From the NCBI GenBank assembly GCA_016209895.1, contig JACQVH010000225.1, forward strand, positions 1 through 49,382: DNA of 49,382 bases, in the 5' to 3' direction. The position numbers were made by a program, and so were the translations under genes. Below are positions 41,906-49,382 of the stretch, piece after piece. The stretch comes from Candidatus Hydrogenedentota bacterium (GTDB lineage: Bacteria; Hydrogenedentota; Hydrogenedentia; Hydrogenedentales; SLHB01). How positions within the stretch are numbered: the first letter of the stretch is position 1; each line of letters starts with the position of its first letter. The notes below the pieces were generated by a model, which was not told the origin of the DNA, ran no database searches, and saw only the letters and a list, made by a program, of their open reading frames with translations.

Positions 41906-43605
41906 CTTGTTTTTCGCCACGCCAGGAATTCCTCCACCGTCATGCAATTCAATAAATCGCCGGCTTCAAGCCAACCTTTGCGCGCGATGCCGAGGCCGTA
42001 TTGCACGTCATCCATACCTTCCACGTTATGGGCATCCGGGCCAATGCAGAATTTGAGGCCTTTTCCCTTGGCAGGTTTGATATGGCGCCAGTCCAGATCC
42101 ATCCGGTAAGTGTTGGCGTTGATCTCTATCGCGACCTGATTCGCCGCGCAGGCGTCAAAGACCGTGTCGAAGTTAAGCGGATATCCTTGACGTGACAACA
42201 GCAATCGCCCGGTGGGATGTCCCAGGATCGTGGTTAGGGGATTCTCGACGGCCTTGACCACGCGCCGGGTGGCTTGCGTTTCGGTCATATCCAACTTGCT
42301 GTGCACGGAAGCGATTATGAAATCAAACTTCCTGAGCAACGCTTCCTCATAGTCGAGGCTGCCGTCGGAGCGGATGTCCGACTCGACACCCTTCAGAATT
42401 CGGAACCTGTCCAGGATTTTGTTAAGTTGGTCAATCTCCTTGTGCTGGCGCAAGACATCTTCCGGTTTCATACCGTGGGCATAACCCGCCGACTGGCTGT
42501 GGTCGGCGATTCCCAGATAATGATAGCCTCGCTTCTGTGCGCCCCTCGCCATTTCGGCGAGGGTGGCGGAACCGTCGCTGAAGTTGGTGTGGCAGTGGAT
42601 GATTCCCCGCAGGTCTTTCTGTTCCACCAGCGTCGGCAGTTCCCGTGCGTCGAGTTCTCCCATATCCTCGCGGAGCTCGGGTGGGATGTAGGGCAGGTCC
42701 AACGCCTTGAAGATGGCGGCCTCGTCGCGGCAGGGGACATTCTTCTCGTCCCGGAAGAGGCCGTACTCGTTCATTTTCAGTCCGCGGGTGCGGGCCCGTT
42801 GCCGCATGGCGACATTGTGTTCCTTGCTGCCGGTAAAGTGGTGCAGGGCATAGGGGAATTCTTCATCGGTGACCACGCGCAAGTCGGCAGCTATCCCCGA
42901 TTTCAGCACGACACTGGATTTGGTTTCGCCTTCCGCTGTCACGGTCTCCACGTTCGTGAGGCGCACCAAGCGTTTCATGAGTGCTTCCGGCTTATTGCTG
43001 GACGCGACGATATCTATGTCTTTGACCACTTCTTTCCGGCGTCGGATACTGCCGGCGACCTCGATGCGAATCACCGACTTATCGGAGGACAACCCGCCCC
43101 GTAAAGATTCAGCTTCCTGAGAGGCGGTCGGGAAGAGAAACAGGCCCTGATGCTTTCGGGCGAACGCGATGCCGTCGAGGATTTTGTTTTGGATTTTGTC
43201 GCCCAAACCGTGGAGTTTGGTGAGGCGGTTCTCAGTACAGGCATATTCGAGTTCGCCGAGCGAGCGAACGTTGAGGTCTTCGTAGAGTGTCTTGACGCGT
43301 TTCGCGCCGAGACCCGGGATGCGGAACAATTCGAAGAGCGTTTCCGGGAACTTGTCTCGCAAATCCTGGTGATATTTCAGTTTCCCGGTGGCGACGAGTT
43401 CCTCAATCTTCTTTTCGAGCGCATCTCCGACCCCTTTGACCTCGCGCAATCGTTTCTCCTCTACGACGGTGTCGAGGTCTTCTTCCAGTTGCTCGATGGC
43501 CCGCGCGGCATTCGTATACGAGCGCACTTTGAATGGATTCTCTCCGACGAGTTCGAGCAGGACTGCAATTTCTTCCAGAACCGCCGCTACTTCTTTTTTT
43601 GTCAT
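41902..43605 (-). CDS. polX: family X DNA polymerase with PHP domain
   Basis: 567 residues. N-terminal helix-hairpin-helix segments ('LREVKGVGDALEKKIEELV', 'LFRIPGLGAKRVKTLYEDL', 'LTKLHGLGDKIQNKILDGI') are followed by the nucleotidyltransferase core 'VEVAGSIRRRKEVVKDIDIVAS' with its catalytic DxD. The C-terminal PHP phosphoesterase (~335-567) has 'IHCHTNFSDGSATLAEM', 'GIADHSQS', 'ASVHSKLDM', 'GHPTGRLL' and 'GPDAH'. It fills short gaps in base-excision repair; the PHP part gives 3'-5' exonuclease or phosphatase activity in known homologs. It lies 9 bp after lon and overlaps nth. Confidence 0.96.
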   Translation of the reverse strand: MTKKEVAAVLEEIAVLLELVGENPFKVRSYTNAARAIEQLEEDLDTVVEEKRLREVKGVGDALEKKIEELVATGKLKYHQDLRDKFPETLFELFRIPGLGAKRVKTLYEDLNVRSLGELEYACTENRLTKLHGLGDKIQNKILDGIAFARKHQGLFLFPTASQEAESLRGGLSSDKSVIRIEVAGSIRRRKEVVKDIDIVASSNKPEALMKRLVRLTNVETVTAEGETKSSVVLKSGIAADLRVVTDEEFPYALHHFTGSKEHNVAMRQRARTRGLKMNEYGLFRDEKNVPCRDEAAIFKALDLPYIPPELREDMGELDARELPTLVEQKDLRGIIHCHTNFSDGSATLAEMARGAQKRGYHYLGIADHSQSAGYAHGMKPEDVLRQHKEIDQLNKILDRFRILKGVESDIRSDGSLDYEEALLRKFDFIIASVHSKLDMTETQATRRVVKAVENPLTTILGHPTGRLLLSRQGYPLNFDTVFDACAANQVAIEINANTYRMDLDWRHIKPAKGKGLKFCIGPDAHNVEGMDDVQYGLGIARKGWLEAGDLLNCMTVEEFLAWRKTR

Positions 43606-43614
43606 TTGGTTGCG

Positions 43615-45978
43615 CTAAAGGGTTAGATCCAACGCGATCCTCAATACTTCTTCCATGCGTTTGACGAAGAAGAAATGAACTTTCCGGCGCGCGGTTTCCG
43701 GTACATCGTCCAAGTCGTTCCGGTTTCGATCGGGCACGATGATTTCTTTGATCCGCGCGCGTGTGGCGGCCAATACTTTTTCCTTAATGCCGCCGACCGG
43801 CAACACCTGCCCGCGCAACGTGATCTCGCCCGTCATGGCCAGCCCGTTCTTGACCCGCCGGCCTACCAAGAGGGAGGCGACCGCCGTGAGCAGGGCGACG
43901 CCGGCGCTTGGACCGTCTTTCGGCACCGCTCCCGCCGGGAGGTGAATATGAATATCGTACTTCTTGAAGATGTCGGTCGGTATCCCAAACTTTTCCGCGT
44001 TGCTGCGGATATAGCTCAAAGCCGCTTGAGCCGACTCGCGCATCACATCTCCAAGCTGTCCGGTCAACACCAGCTTCCCTTCGCCCGGCATCCGGGTCGC
44101 CTCGACAAACAGGATATCGCCGCCGGAGACGGTCCAGGCCAAACCGGTGGCGACCCCGGGCATCCGGGTGCGCTCGGCCACATCATGAAAGACCTTGGGT
44201 TTGCCGAGGTACTTGGACACTCCTTTGGCGTTGACGGCAATGGCGGCCCTGCGGCCATTGGCAAAGGTGCGCGCGCAAGCCCGGCATACGTTGGCGACCT
44301 CGCGTTCAAGGTTGCGGACTCCGGCTTCCTGGGTGTACGAGGCAATAATTTCCTTGATCGCCGACGGCGTGAAGTTCAAGCGATGCAACGTAAGCCCATG
44401 GGCTTCCACTTGTCGCGGCACCAAATAGTCATAGGCAATCTTCAGCTTTTCTTCGAGGGTGTAACCTGGAATCTCGATTACTTCCATGCGGTCCCGTAGC
44501 GCCCAAGGGATAGTATCCAGGATATTTGCGGTGGCAATGAACATTACTTTTGAAAGATTGAACGCCACGTTGAGATAAAGGTCCGTGAAGGTATCGTTTT
44601 GGGCGGGGTCCAGGACTTCCAACAACGCCGAGGACGGATCGCCGCGAAAATCCGTCCCGACCTTATCAATCTCATCGAGCATGAACACCGGGTTATTGGA
44701 CTGTGCTTTGCGGATGTTCTGGAGAATCCGCCCCGGCAATGCTCCGACGTAGGTTTTGCGGTGTCCGCGTATCTCGGCCTCGTCGCGCATTCCGCCGAGC
44801 GACATCCGCACAAACTTTCGCCCCAACGCCCGGGCGATGGATTTTCCGAGGGAGGTCTTGCCGACACCGGGCGGCCCGACAAAGCATAGTATGGGACCGT
44901 GGGCGTCCGGCTTCAGTTTCCGTACGGCGAGGTATTCGAGGATGCGGCGCTTGACCTTCTCCAAACCGTAGTGGTCCTCATTGAGAATTTCCTCCGCGCG
45001 TCCAATGTCCAACTGGTCAACCGTCGCGGCGCTCCACGGAAGTTCGACGACCCAATCCAGGTAAGTGGTGATAACGTGGTATTCGGCGCTGGCCTCGTTC
45101 ATCTGGGCCAGTCGGTTCAATTCACGTGTGGCTTCCTGCTTGACTTCGTCGGGCAGCCCTCGCGACTCCATCTTTTCGCGATACTCTTTAATCTGCGTAC
45201 CGCTGCCATCGCCTTCGCCAAGCTCATCCTGGATGGCTTTGAGTTGCTGTCGCAGAAAGAATTCCCGTTGTCCCTTGTCAATCGAGCTCTTTACATCGTT
45301 CTGGATCTTGGTGGAGATTTCCAGCAATTCAACTTCGCGCGCCAGCAAAAAGATCAGCCGTTCCAGCCGCTGCTTGACGTCCAACGTCGCCAAGATCTTC
45401 TGTTTTTCCTCAGTAGAGATGTTCAGGTTTCCCGCGACCAAGTCGGCCAAGAATCCCGGATCCTCGATGTTCTCCAAAATCGTGCTCGCCGCTTCCGGCA
45501 CATTGGGCGACAGTGCGATGACACGGGACATTTGCAGCTTGACCGTCGTGGTCAGCGGCGCCACTTCGGCGGGATTCGACGGTGGGTCCTGGAGCGGCTC
45601 GACTTTGACCACGGGATAGGGTTCTCGCTGCACGACACCCTGTATCCGAAATCGCTTCAGAGACTGAACCGCAATGTAGAGACTACCTTCGGGACTGCGT
45701 TGCAATTGCAGCACGCGGCCGATACACCCGATCTCGTGGGCGTTCTCGATGCCGTCCCCCTCGGCAGGTTGACCCCGATACGCGACCAATGCCAGCAACT
45801 TGTTCCCCATGACGGCATCATCCACCAGTTTCATTTCGGTCTGACTGGTGAGACGGATTGGCACCACCGACATCGGGAACACGACCTGATTGGTTAGCAG
45901 GATCAGAGGAAGAGTGTCAGGAAGCTCGGTCATTACCTCCGTCGGAGGCGGCGCCGGAGTTGACGATTGTTCGCTCAT
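43615..45978 (-). CDS. lon: ATP-dependent protease Lon
   Basis: 787 residues from the ATG at 45978 ('AAAGGAG' 8 bases upstream, inside the hsp20 stop). The N-terminal substrate domain begins 'LPLILLTNQVVFPMSVVPIRL'. AAA+ Walker A is 'GPPGVGKTSLGKSIA', Walker B 'VFMLDEIDKVG'. The protease site is Ser in 'PKDGPSAGVALLTAV' and Lys in 'GGIKEKVLAATRA'. It degrades misfolded and regulatory proteins in the cytosol. Translational coupling to a small heat-shock protein suggests joint stress induction. Confidence 0.97.
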   Translation of the reverse strand: MSEQSSTPAPPPTEVMTELPDTLPLILLTNQVVFPMSVVPIRLTSQTEMKLVDDAVMGNKLLALVAYRGQPAEGDGIENAHEIGCIGRVLQLQRSPEGSLYIAVQSLKRFRIQGVVQREPYPVVKVEPLQDPPSNPAEVAPLTTTVKLQMSRVIALSPNVPEAASTILENIEDPGFLADLVAGNLNISTEEKQKILATLDVKQRLERLIFLLAREVELLEISTKIQNDVKSSIDKGQREFFLRQQLKAIQDELGEGDGSGTQIKEYREKMESRGLPDEVKQEATRELNRLAQMNEASAEYHVITTYLDWVVELPWSAATVDQLDIGRAEEILNEDHYGLEKVKRRILEYLAVRKLKPDAHGPILCFVGPPGVGKTSLGKSIARALGRKFVRMSLGGMRDEAEIRGHRKTYVGALPGRILQNIRKAQSNNPVFMLDEIDKVGTDFRGDPSSALLEVLDPAQNDTFTDLYLNVAFNLSKVMFIATANILDTIPWALRDRMEVIEIPGYTLEEKLKIAYDYLVPRQVEAHGLTLHRLNFTPSAIKEIIASYTQEAGVRNLEREVANVCRACARTFANGRRAAIAVNAKGVSKYLGKPKVFHDVAERTRMPGVATGLAWTVSGGDILFVEATRMPGEGKLVLTGQLGDVMRESAQAALSYIRSNAEKFGIPTDIFKKYDIHIHLPAGAVPKDGPSAGVALLTAVASLLVGRRVKNGLAMTGEITLRGQVLPVGGIKEKVLAATRARIKEIIVPDRNRNDLDDVPETARRKVHFFFVKRMEEVLRIALDLTL

Positions 45979-46364
45979 CGGCGTTCTCCTTTGGGCAATG
46001 TGATGGTGAGATAGCCGTTGCGAAACTCGGCCCCGATATGCTCGACGTCGCAATGTTCGGGGAGCGCAACGGTCCGCACAAATGGGCCGTAGGCGATTTC
46101 CATCTGGTGAACATGTACGGTTGATTCCGGAATGCGTTTGGGCCGCAGTCCCGAAATTCGGAGTACTTGATTTTCAACCCGTACAGAGATTTGATCCCGC
46201 TCCACGCCGGGGAGTTCCACCACCACCACCCAGGTGTCGTCACGTTCGTAGATATCCAGGAGCGGCATCCATTGGGTGGCATCCAGCGGAGGCAGACCCG
46301 ATACGTTGGGCAAGCTGGAGAGCACGCCGTACATTCGCGTAAAGAGGCGCGAGAAGTGTTCCAT
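45975..46364 (-). CDS. small heat-shock protein (Hsp20)
   Basis: 129 residues from the ATG at 46364 ('GAGAGGGTG' upstream); the ORF track adds 113 codons of non-coding leader. The alpha-crystallin domain runs 'MPLLDIYERDDTWVVVVELPGVERDQISVRVENQVLRISGLR' to 'ALPEHCDVEHIGAEFRNGYLTITLPKGERR'. It is a holdase chaperone. Its TGA overlaps the lon ATG by four bases. First gene of the five-gene quality-control run. Confidence 0.94.
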   Translation of the reverse strand: MEHFSRLFTRMYGVLSSLPNVSGLPPLDATQWMPLLDIYERDDTWVVVVELPGVERDQISVRVENQVLRISGLRPKRIPESTVHVHQMEIAYGPFVRTVALPEHCDVEHIGAEFRNGYLTITLPKGERR

Positions 46365-46395
46365 GCCGTGCACCCTCTCAAACGGTCGTGATCTC

Positions 46396-46424
46396 AGTAT
46401 AGCGGTGAAGTGCCGGCGGAGCAA
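46396..46424 (-). promoter_or_regulatory. candidate promoter of the hsp20 operon
   Basis: -10 TATACT (46396-46401) and -35-like TTGCTC (46419-46424) with a 17-bp spacer, 32 bp upstream of the hsp20 ATG. No CIRCE inverted repeat is seen in 46365-46545. Confidence 0.45.
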
Positions 46425-46545
46425 GTGTCCAACAATTTCCAACTCGCAATTTTGACCCGAGTTCTGGTAATATACATGTACTGGGTTTTCCGCGCAGTGG
46501 CAATAACCTACACAATGGCGCGTCCAATGACTTTCGGAGGTACTC

Positions 46546-47970
46546 ATGCGAACTAGTCGGTCGGATTTTATCGCACTCTTTTTATTCCTGACGTTCACTT
46601 TCCTTTTGCTTAGCAACGCGTACGTCGGACGCATATTTGCCCAGGGTGACGAGTCATTCCTCAAGATCGAGCCGATTGGGCACGTCCTAGCGGAGATAAA
46701 CAAGAACTACGTGGAAGAACCCGATCTGGATAAGGTCGTCGAGGGCGCGCTGGTCGGCATGATGAATCGCCTGGACAAGCATAGCGCCTATATCTCCGCG
46801 TTGGACTACCGGCAGTTGCAGGATGACACCCAAGGCGAATTCGATGGGATCGGCGTCACCATCAAGCTCGATGACGATCAGAATATTGTGATCATGCAAC
46901 CCTTGGAAGGCTCGCCCGCCGCGAAGGCCGGGGTGCAGCAGGGCGATCTGATTTACAAGATTGACGGGACCACTACGACCGGTATGAGCCTGGCCGATGC
47001 TGCCAACCGGATCAAAGGGCCGCGTGGCACCACGGTTCACTTGACCCTTGTGCGCCGCCACAATGGCGACCAACAGGCCGAAATCGTGGAGTTGGACATC
47101 AAGCGCGACAAGGTGCCGCTGTTCAGCATCAGCGAGGCCCGGATGTTGGACAAGGGCATCGCCTACCTGCGAATCCGCGACTTCAAGACAACTACTGCCA
47201 AAGAGACCGCGGATAAGATTCACGACCTCGAAAAACAGGGCATGAAGGCTTTGGTCCTTGATCTGCGCTGGAACCCGGGCGGTCTGTTGACGGCGTCCAA
47301 AGAGGCCTGCGAACTATTCCTTCCCAAGAACAAACTGGTCACCTACACTAAGGGCCGGAAAGCCGGCACCGGTAGCCCCACCGAAAACATGAAACTCTTC
47401 ACTGAGCGGGAGCCGGTCATCCCGGAAAACCTTCCCATCGCCGTATTGGTAAGCGATTCCACGGCGAGTTCGGCGGAGATTGTCACCGGCGCGCTTCAGT
47501 ACTGGTCGCGCGCCATCATCATCGGCGAAAAGACGTATGGGAAAGGTAGCGTGCAGACAATCATTCCGTTGCAACGTCCCGAGGGCAGCGCCCTCCGATT
47601 GACGACCGCGCTCTACTACACCCCCGCCGAGGTCACCATTGACAATCAGGGTATCAAGCCGGATGTCGAGGTGCCTATGGATAAGAAGGAACAGGCGGAA
47701 CTCCTGAATCAGATGTATGAATCGTTCAAGGATGATTTGTCGAAGTTGAATCAACAGAATCATGGCTCTGTTACTGGCAACGCTCCGGCCGAAGGATTGA
47801 TCGACGACAAACCCCTGCAAAAAGCGGTCGAGATTCTGACCGAGAACGCCGTGTTCCAAAACCTACTCGCGAAGTACCACAAAGACCCGCGCGAGACCCA
47901 GGTGGCCGCGACCGGCGAGACGAGCGACGAGTCGCGCGCCGAGGGACTCGAGGCGCTAGTCGAGCAATAA
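46546..47970 (+). CDS. ctpA: C-terminal processing protease (S41)
   Basis: 474 residues. An N-terminal membrane anchor or signal ('FIALFLFLTFTFLLLSNAYVG') is followed by a PDZ domain (~95-180, 'GEFDGIGVTIKLDDDQNIVIMQPLEGSPAAKAGVQQGDLI') and the S41 core. The catalytic Ser is in 'SDSTASSAEIVTGAL' and the Lys in 'GEKTYGKGSVQTIIPL'. It trims or degrades exported proteins. The ATG has 'GGAGG' 6 bases upstream. Its TAA overlaps the rph ATG (TAATG). Divergent from hsp20-lon, so both sides of this intergenic region serve protein quality control. Confidence 0.95.
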   Translation: MRTSRSDFIALFLFLTFTFLLLSNAYVGRIFAQGDESFLKIEPIGHVLAEINKNYVEEPDLDKVVEGALVGMMNRLDKHSAYISALDYRQLQDDTQGEFDGIGVTIKLDDDQNIVIMQPLEGSPAAKAGVQQGDLIYKIDGTTTTGMSLADAANRIKGPRGTTVHLTLVRRHNGDQQAEIVELDIKRDKVPLFSISEARMLDKGIAYLRIRDFKTTTAKETADKIHDLEKQGMKALVLDLRWNPGGLLTASKEACELFLPKNKLVTYTKGRKAGTGSPTENMKLFTEREPVIPENLPIAVLVSDSTASSAEIVTGALQYWSRAIIIGEKTYGKGSVQTIIPLQRPEGSALRLTTALYYTPAEVTIDNQGIKPDVEVPMDKKEQAELLNQMYESFKDDLSKLNQQNHGSVTGNAPAEGLIDDKPLQKAVEILTENAVFQNLLAKYHKDPRETQVAATGETSDESRAEGLEALVEQ

Positions 47971-48698
47971 TGCGACCGGACGGTCGGGGGAACGATAAGC
48001 TACGGTCCGTCTCGATCGAGCGGAACTACATCCGGCACGCCGAAGGTTCGGCGCTGATCGCGTTCGGGGCCACGAAAGTCCTGTGTACGGCGACCGTGGA
48101 TGAGCGTATACCGCCGTTCCTCAAAGACAGGCGCCAGGGCTGGGTGACCGCCGAGTATGCCATGCTGCCGCGGTCGTCGCAGGAACGCGTTCCCCGCGAC
48201 GCGGTAAAGAAGGGCCGTTCTCTCGAGATTAGCCGCTTTATCGGTCGTTCGTTGCGTGCCGTTGTAGACCGCACGGCGCTAGGGGAGCGTCAGATTCTCG
48301 TTGATTGCGACGTCATTCAGGCCGATGGTGGAACCCGCACGGCATCGGTCACGGGGGCGTATATTGCACTGCACGACGCCCTCCAGCATTTGCGAACCCA
48401 GGGGAAGATCGAGACGTTGCCACTGCTGGGCCAATGCGCGGCGGTCAGTCTGGGCATTATCGAAGGCGAGCCAAGGCTAGACCTCTGCTACGAGGAAGAC
48501 GCCGTTGCGGAAGTGGATATGAATCTGGTGATGCGGAGCGATCGGACCATCATCGAAGTGCAGGGGTCGGCGGAAGGCAAGCCGTTCGACCGGTCTATGT
48601 TAGATGAGCTGATAGACCTCGGCGAAAAGGGGATGCGCAAACTGTTCGCTTTACAAGCCGAAGTCTTGAATCGCGCCAATTGTGATGCAAAACACTAG
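47970..48698 (+). CDS. rph: ribonuclease PH
   Basis: 242 residues, normal length. 'MRPDGRGNDKLRSVSIERNYIRHAEGSALIAFGATKVLCTATV' and 'GRSLRAVVDRTALGERQILVDCDVIQADGGTRTASVTGAYIAL' are diagnostic, with the phosphate-binding 'GGTRTAS'. It trims tRNA 3' ends phosphorolytically. It overlaps ctpA by 1 bp and rdgB by 14-17 bp. The rph-rdgB pair is common in bacteria. Confidence 0.97.
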   Translation: MRPDGRGNDKLRSVSIERNYIRHAEGSALIAFGATKVLCTATVDERIPPFLKDRRQGWVTAEYAMLPRSSQERVPRDAVKKGRSLEISRFIGRSLRAVVDRTALGERQILVDCDVIQADGGTRTASVTGAYIALHDALQHLRTQGKIETLPLLGQCAAVSLGIIEGEPRLDLCYEEDAVAEVDMNLVMRSDRTIIEVQGSAEGKPFDRSMLDELIDLGEKGMRKLFALQAEVLNRANCDAKH

Positions 48699-49287
48699 AA
48701 CGTTGCTGATTGCCACCGGAAACCGCGACAAGGCCGCGGAATGGATTGCCCTTCTGTCCGGACTCCCGTGGGAAATTCGAAGTTTGGCGGACTTTCTCAC
48801 GATGGCCGCGCCGGTCGAAGATGGGGCGACTTTCGAAGACAACGCCCTCCTCAAGGCGCGGCACTATTGCCGGAAGTTCGCGATGCCGTGTTTGGCCGAC
48901 GATTCCGGCCTGGTCGTGGACGCACTCGACGGCGCACCCGGCGTGCATTCGGCCCGCTATGCCGGTGAAGCCGGTAACTATTCGGCGAACAACGAAAAGC
49001 TGCTGAACGCGCTCGCCGGGGTGCCGGACGCGGAGCGGAGTGCTCGTTTTGTATGTTGCGCGGCGCTGGCCGAGCCCGATGGTCATAACCACGTGGAAAT
49101 TGGAACGGTGGAAGGTCGCATCGCGCTCGGAAGCGGCGGCCGCCACGGTTTCGGCTACGACCCGATATTCATTCCGGACGGATATCAGGAAACGTTTGGA
49201 GAATTGGACCCCGCAGTCAAACAACGCATCAGCCACCGGGCCGAAGCCTTCCGCAAAATGCGCGAGTATCTCCTCAGCCAAGCATGA
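48685..49287 (+). CDS. rdgB: XTP/dITP pyrophosphatase (Ham1)
   Basis: 200 residues from the ATG at 48685 (a GTG one codon upstream is the ORF-track start). Substrate-pocket motifs are 'IATGNRDKAAEW', 'FEDNALLKARHYCRKFAMPCLADDSGLVVDALDGAPGVHSARYAG', 'GFGYDPIFIP' and 'ISHRAEAF'. It removes deaminated purine nucleotides from the pool. It overlaps rph upstream and tsaC downstream (ATGA). Confidence 0.96.
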   Translation: MQNTRTLLIATGNRDKAAEWIALLSGLPWEIRSLADFLTMAAPVEDGATFEDNALLKARHYCRKFAMPCLADDSGLVVDALDGAPGVHSARYAGEAGNYSANNEKLLNALAGVPDAERSARFVCCAALAEPDGHNHVEIGTVEGRIALGSGGRHGFGYDPIFIPDGYQETFGELDPAVKQRISHRAEAFRKMREYLLSQA

Positions 49288-49382
49288 AGATTGTTGGCAC
49301 GGACACCTTGGGAATCGCAGAAACGGCGCGAGTCCTGCGAAGCGGCGGCGTAGTGGCGTATCCGACGGAGACGGTGTACGGA
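49284..49382 (+). CDS. tsaC: threonylcarbamoyl-AMP synthase, 3' end outside window
   Basis: Not in the ORF track. ATG within the rdgB stop (ATGA) opens a frame of 33 codons to the window edge: 'MKIVGTDTLGIAETARVLRS' then 'GGVVAYPTETVYG'. The latter is the start motif of the YrdC/Sua5 domain, which makes threonylcarbamoyl-AMP for tRNA t6A37. Only the first ~33 residues are visible, so TsaC versus longer Sua5 cannot be told. Confidence 0.85.
   Translation, partial: MKIVGTDTLGIAETARVLRSGGVVAYPTETVYG

Noticed and set aside
44899-45897. 332-residue plus ORF opposite lon
   Set aside because: Antisense shadow of a conserved gene in GC-rich DNA; no domain visible.
46365-46545. CIRCE heat-shock operator
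   Set aside because: No TTAGCACTC-N9-GAGTGCTAA-like inverted repeat found upstream of hsp20.
46365-46703. N-terminal 113 codons of the hsp20 ORF
   Set aside because: Not Hsp20-like, cover the divergent promoter region and overlap ctpA; the ATG at 46364 fits the family.

Overview
The window is a gene-dense piece of a GC-rich bacterial chromosome with no rRNA, tRNA or CRISPR array that I can see. The organism cannot be named from sequence alone. Sulfatase, GH2 and parallel beta-helix carbohydrate enzymes, a dockerin-like C-terminus of the type 'NAVDVQLVINAALG', an uroporphyrinogen-decarboxylase-like methyltransferase, archaeal-type pyruvoyl arginine decarboxylase and intergenic short-word repeats together suggest a free-living, polysaccharide-using bacterium of the Planctomycetes/Hydrogenedentes sort. 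This is an inference of low confidence.

Left third (1-15.3 kb), almost all minus strand: a 5'-truncated TPR protein; a YfhO-type membrane protein; an operon of a URO-D family protein, mannitol-1-phosphate dehydrogenase and a 2-oxoacid dehydrogenase E2 with two tandem peripheral-subunit-binding domains; a MoxR ATPase / DUF58 / transglutaminase trio joined by ATGA overlaps; and a sugar ABC importer (binding protein and two permeases, no ATPase).

Middle (15.4-28.4 kb): a radical-SAM gene remnant, undecaprenyl diphosphate synthase, and a winged-helix regulator with a membrane-protein partner. Two 25-bp near-identical operator-like sequences (21/25 identical) lie on the promoters of uppS and of the regulator operon. 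Then come a membrane-anchored serine beta-lactamase-like hydrolase, a GH2 enzyme, a beta-helix protein, the putrescine pair pdaD-speB, an FHA-GAF-sigma54 activator, and two small orphan Fis-like HTH ORFs.

Accessory stretch (28.4-33.7 kb): hemY and hemN bracket about 2.3 kb of debris and selfish DNA. It holds a 21-bp tandem array, a 'GATTGCG' simple repeat, an integron-type integrase C-terminal remnant, an 11-bp inverted-repeat pair, a RHH/MazF toxin-antitoxin module and a helicase tail remnant.

Right third: a sulfatase divergent from a large secreted protein with seven ~62-residue repeats (probable beta-propeller), three carboxypeptidase-regulatory-like repeats and a duplicated dockerin-like tail; a Tat-exported Mn-type SOD; a small Rieske protein; a PaaG-like crotonase. 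The end is a compact housekeeping block. hsp20-lon-polX-nth-CPBP on the minus strand looks like a protein and DNA quality-control operon. Divergently, ctpA-rph-rdgB-tsaC runs off the window edge.

The most interesting candidates for something undescribed are the winged-helix/membrane-protein/uppS regulon, the orphan Fis modules behind the sigma54 activator, and the 21-bp array.
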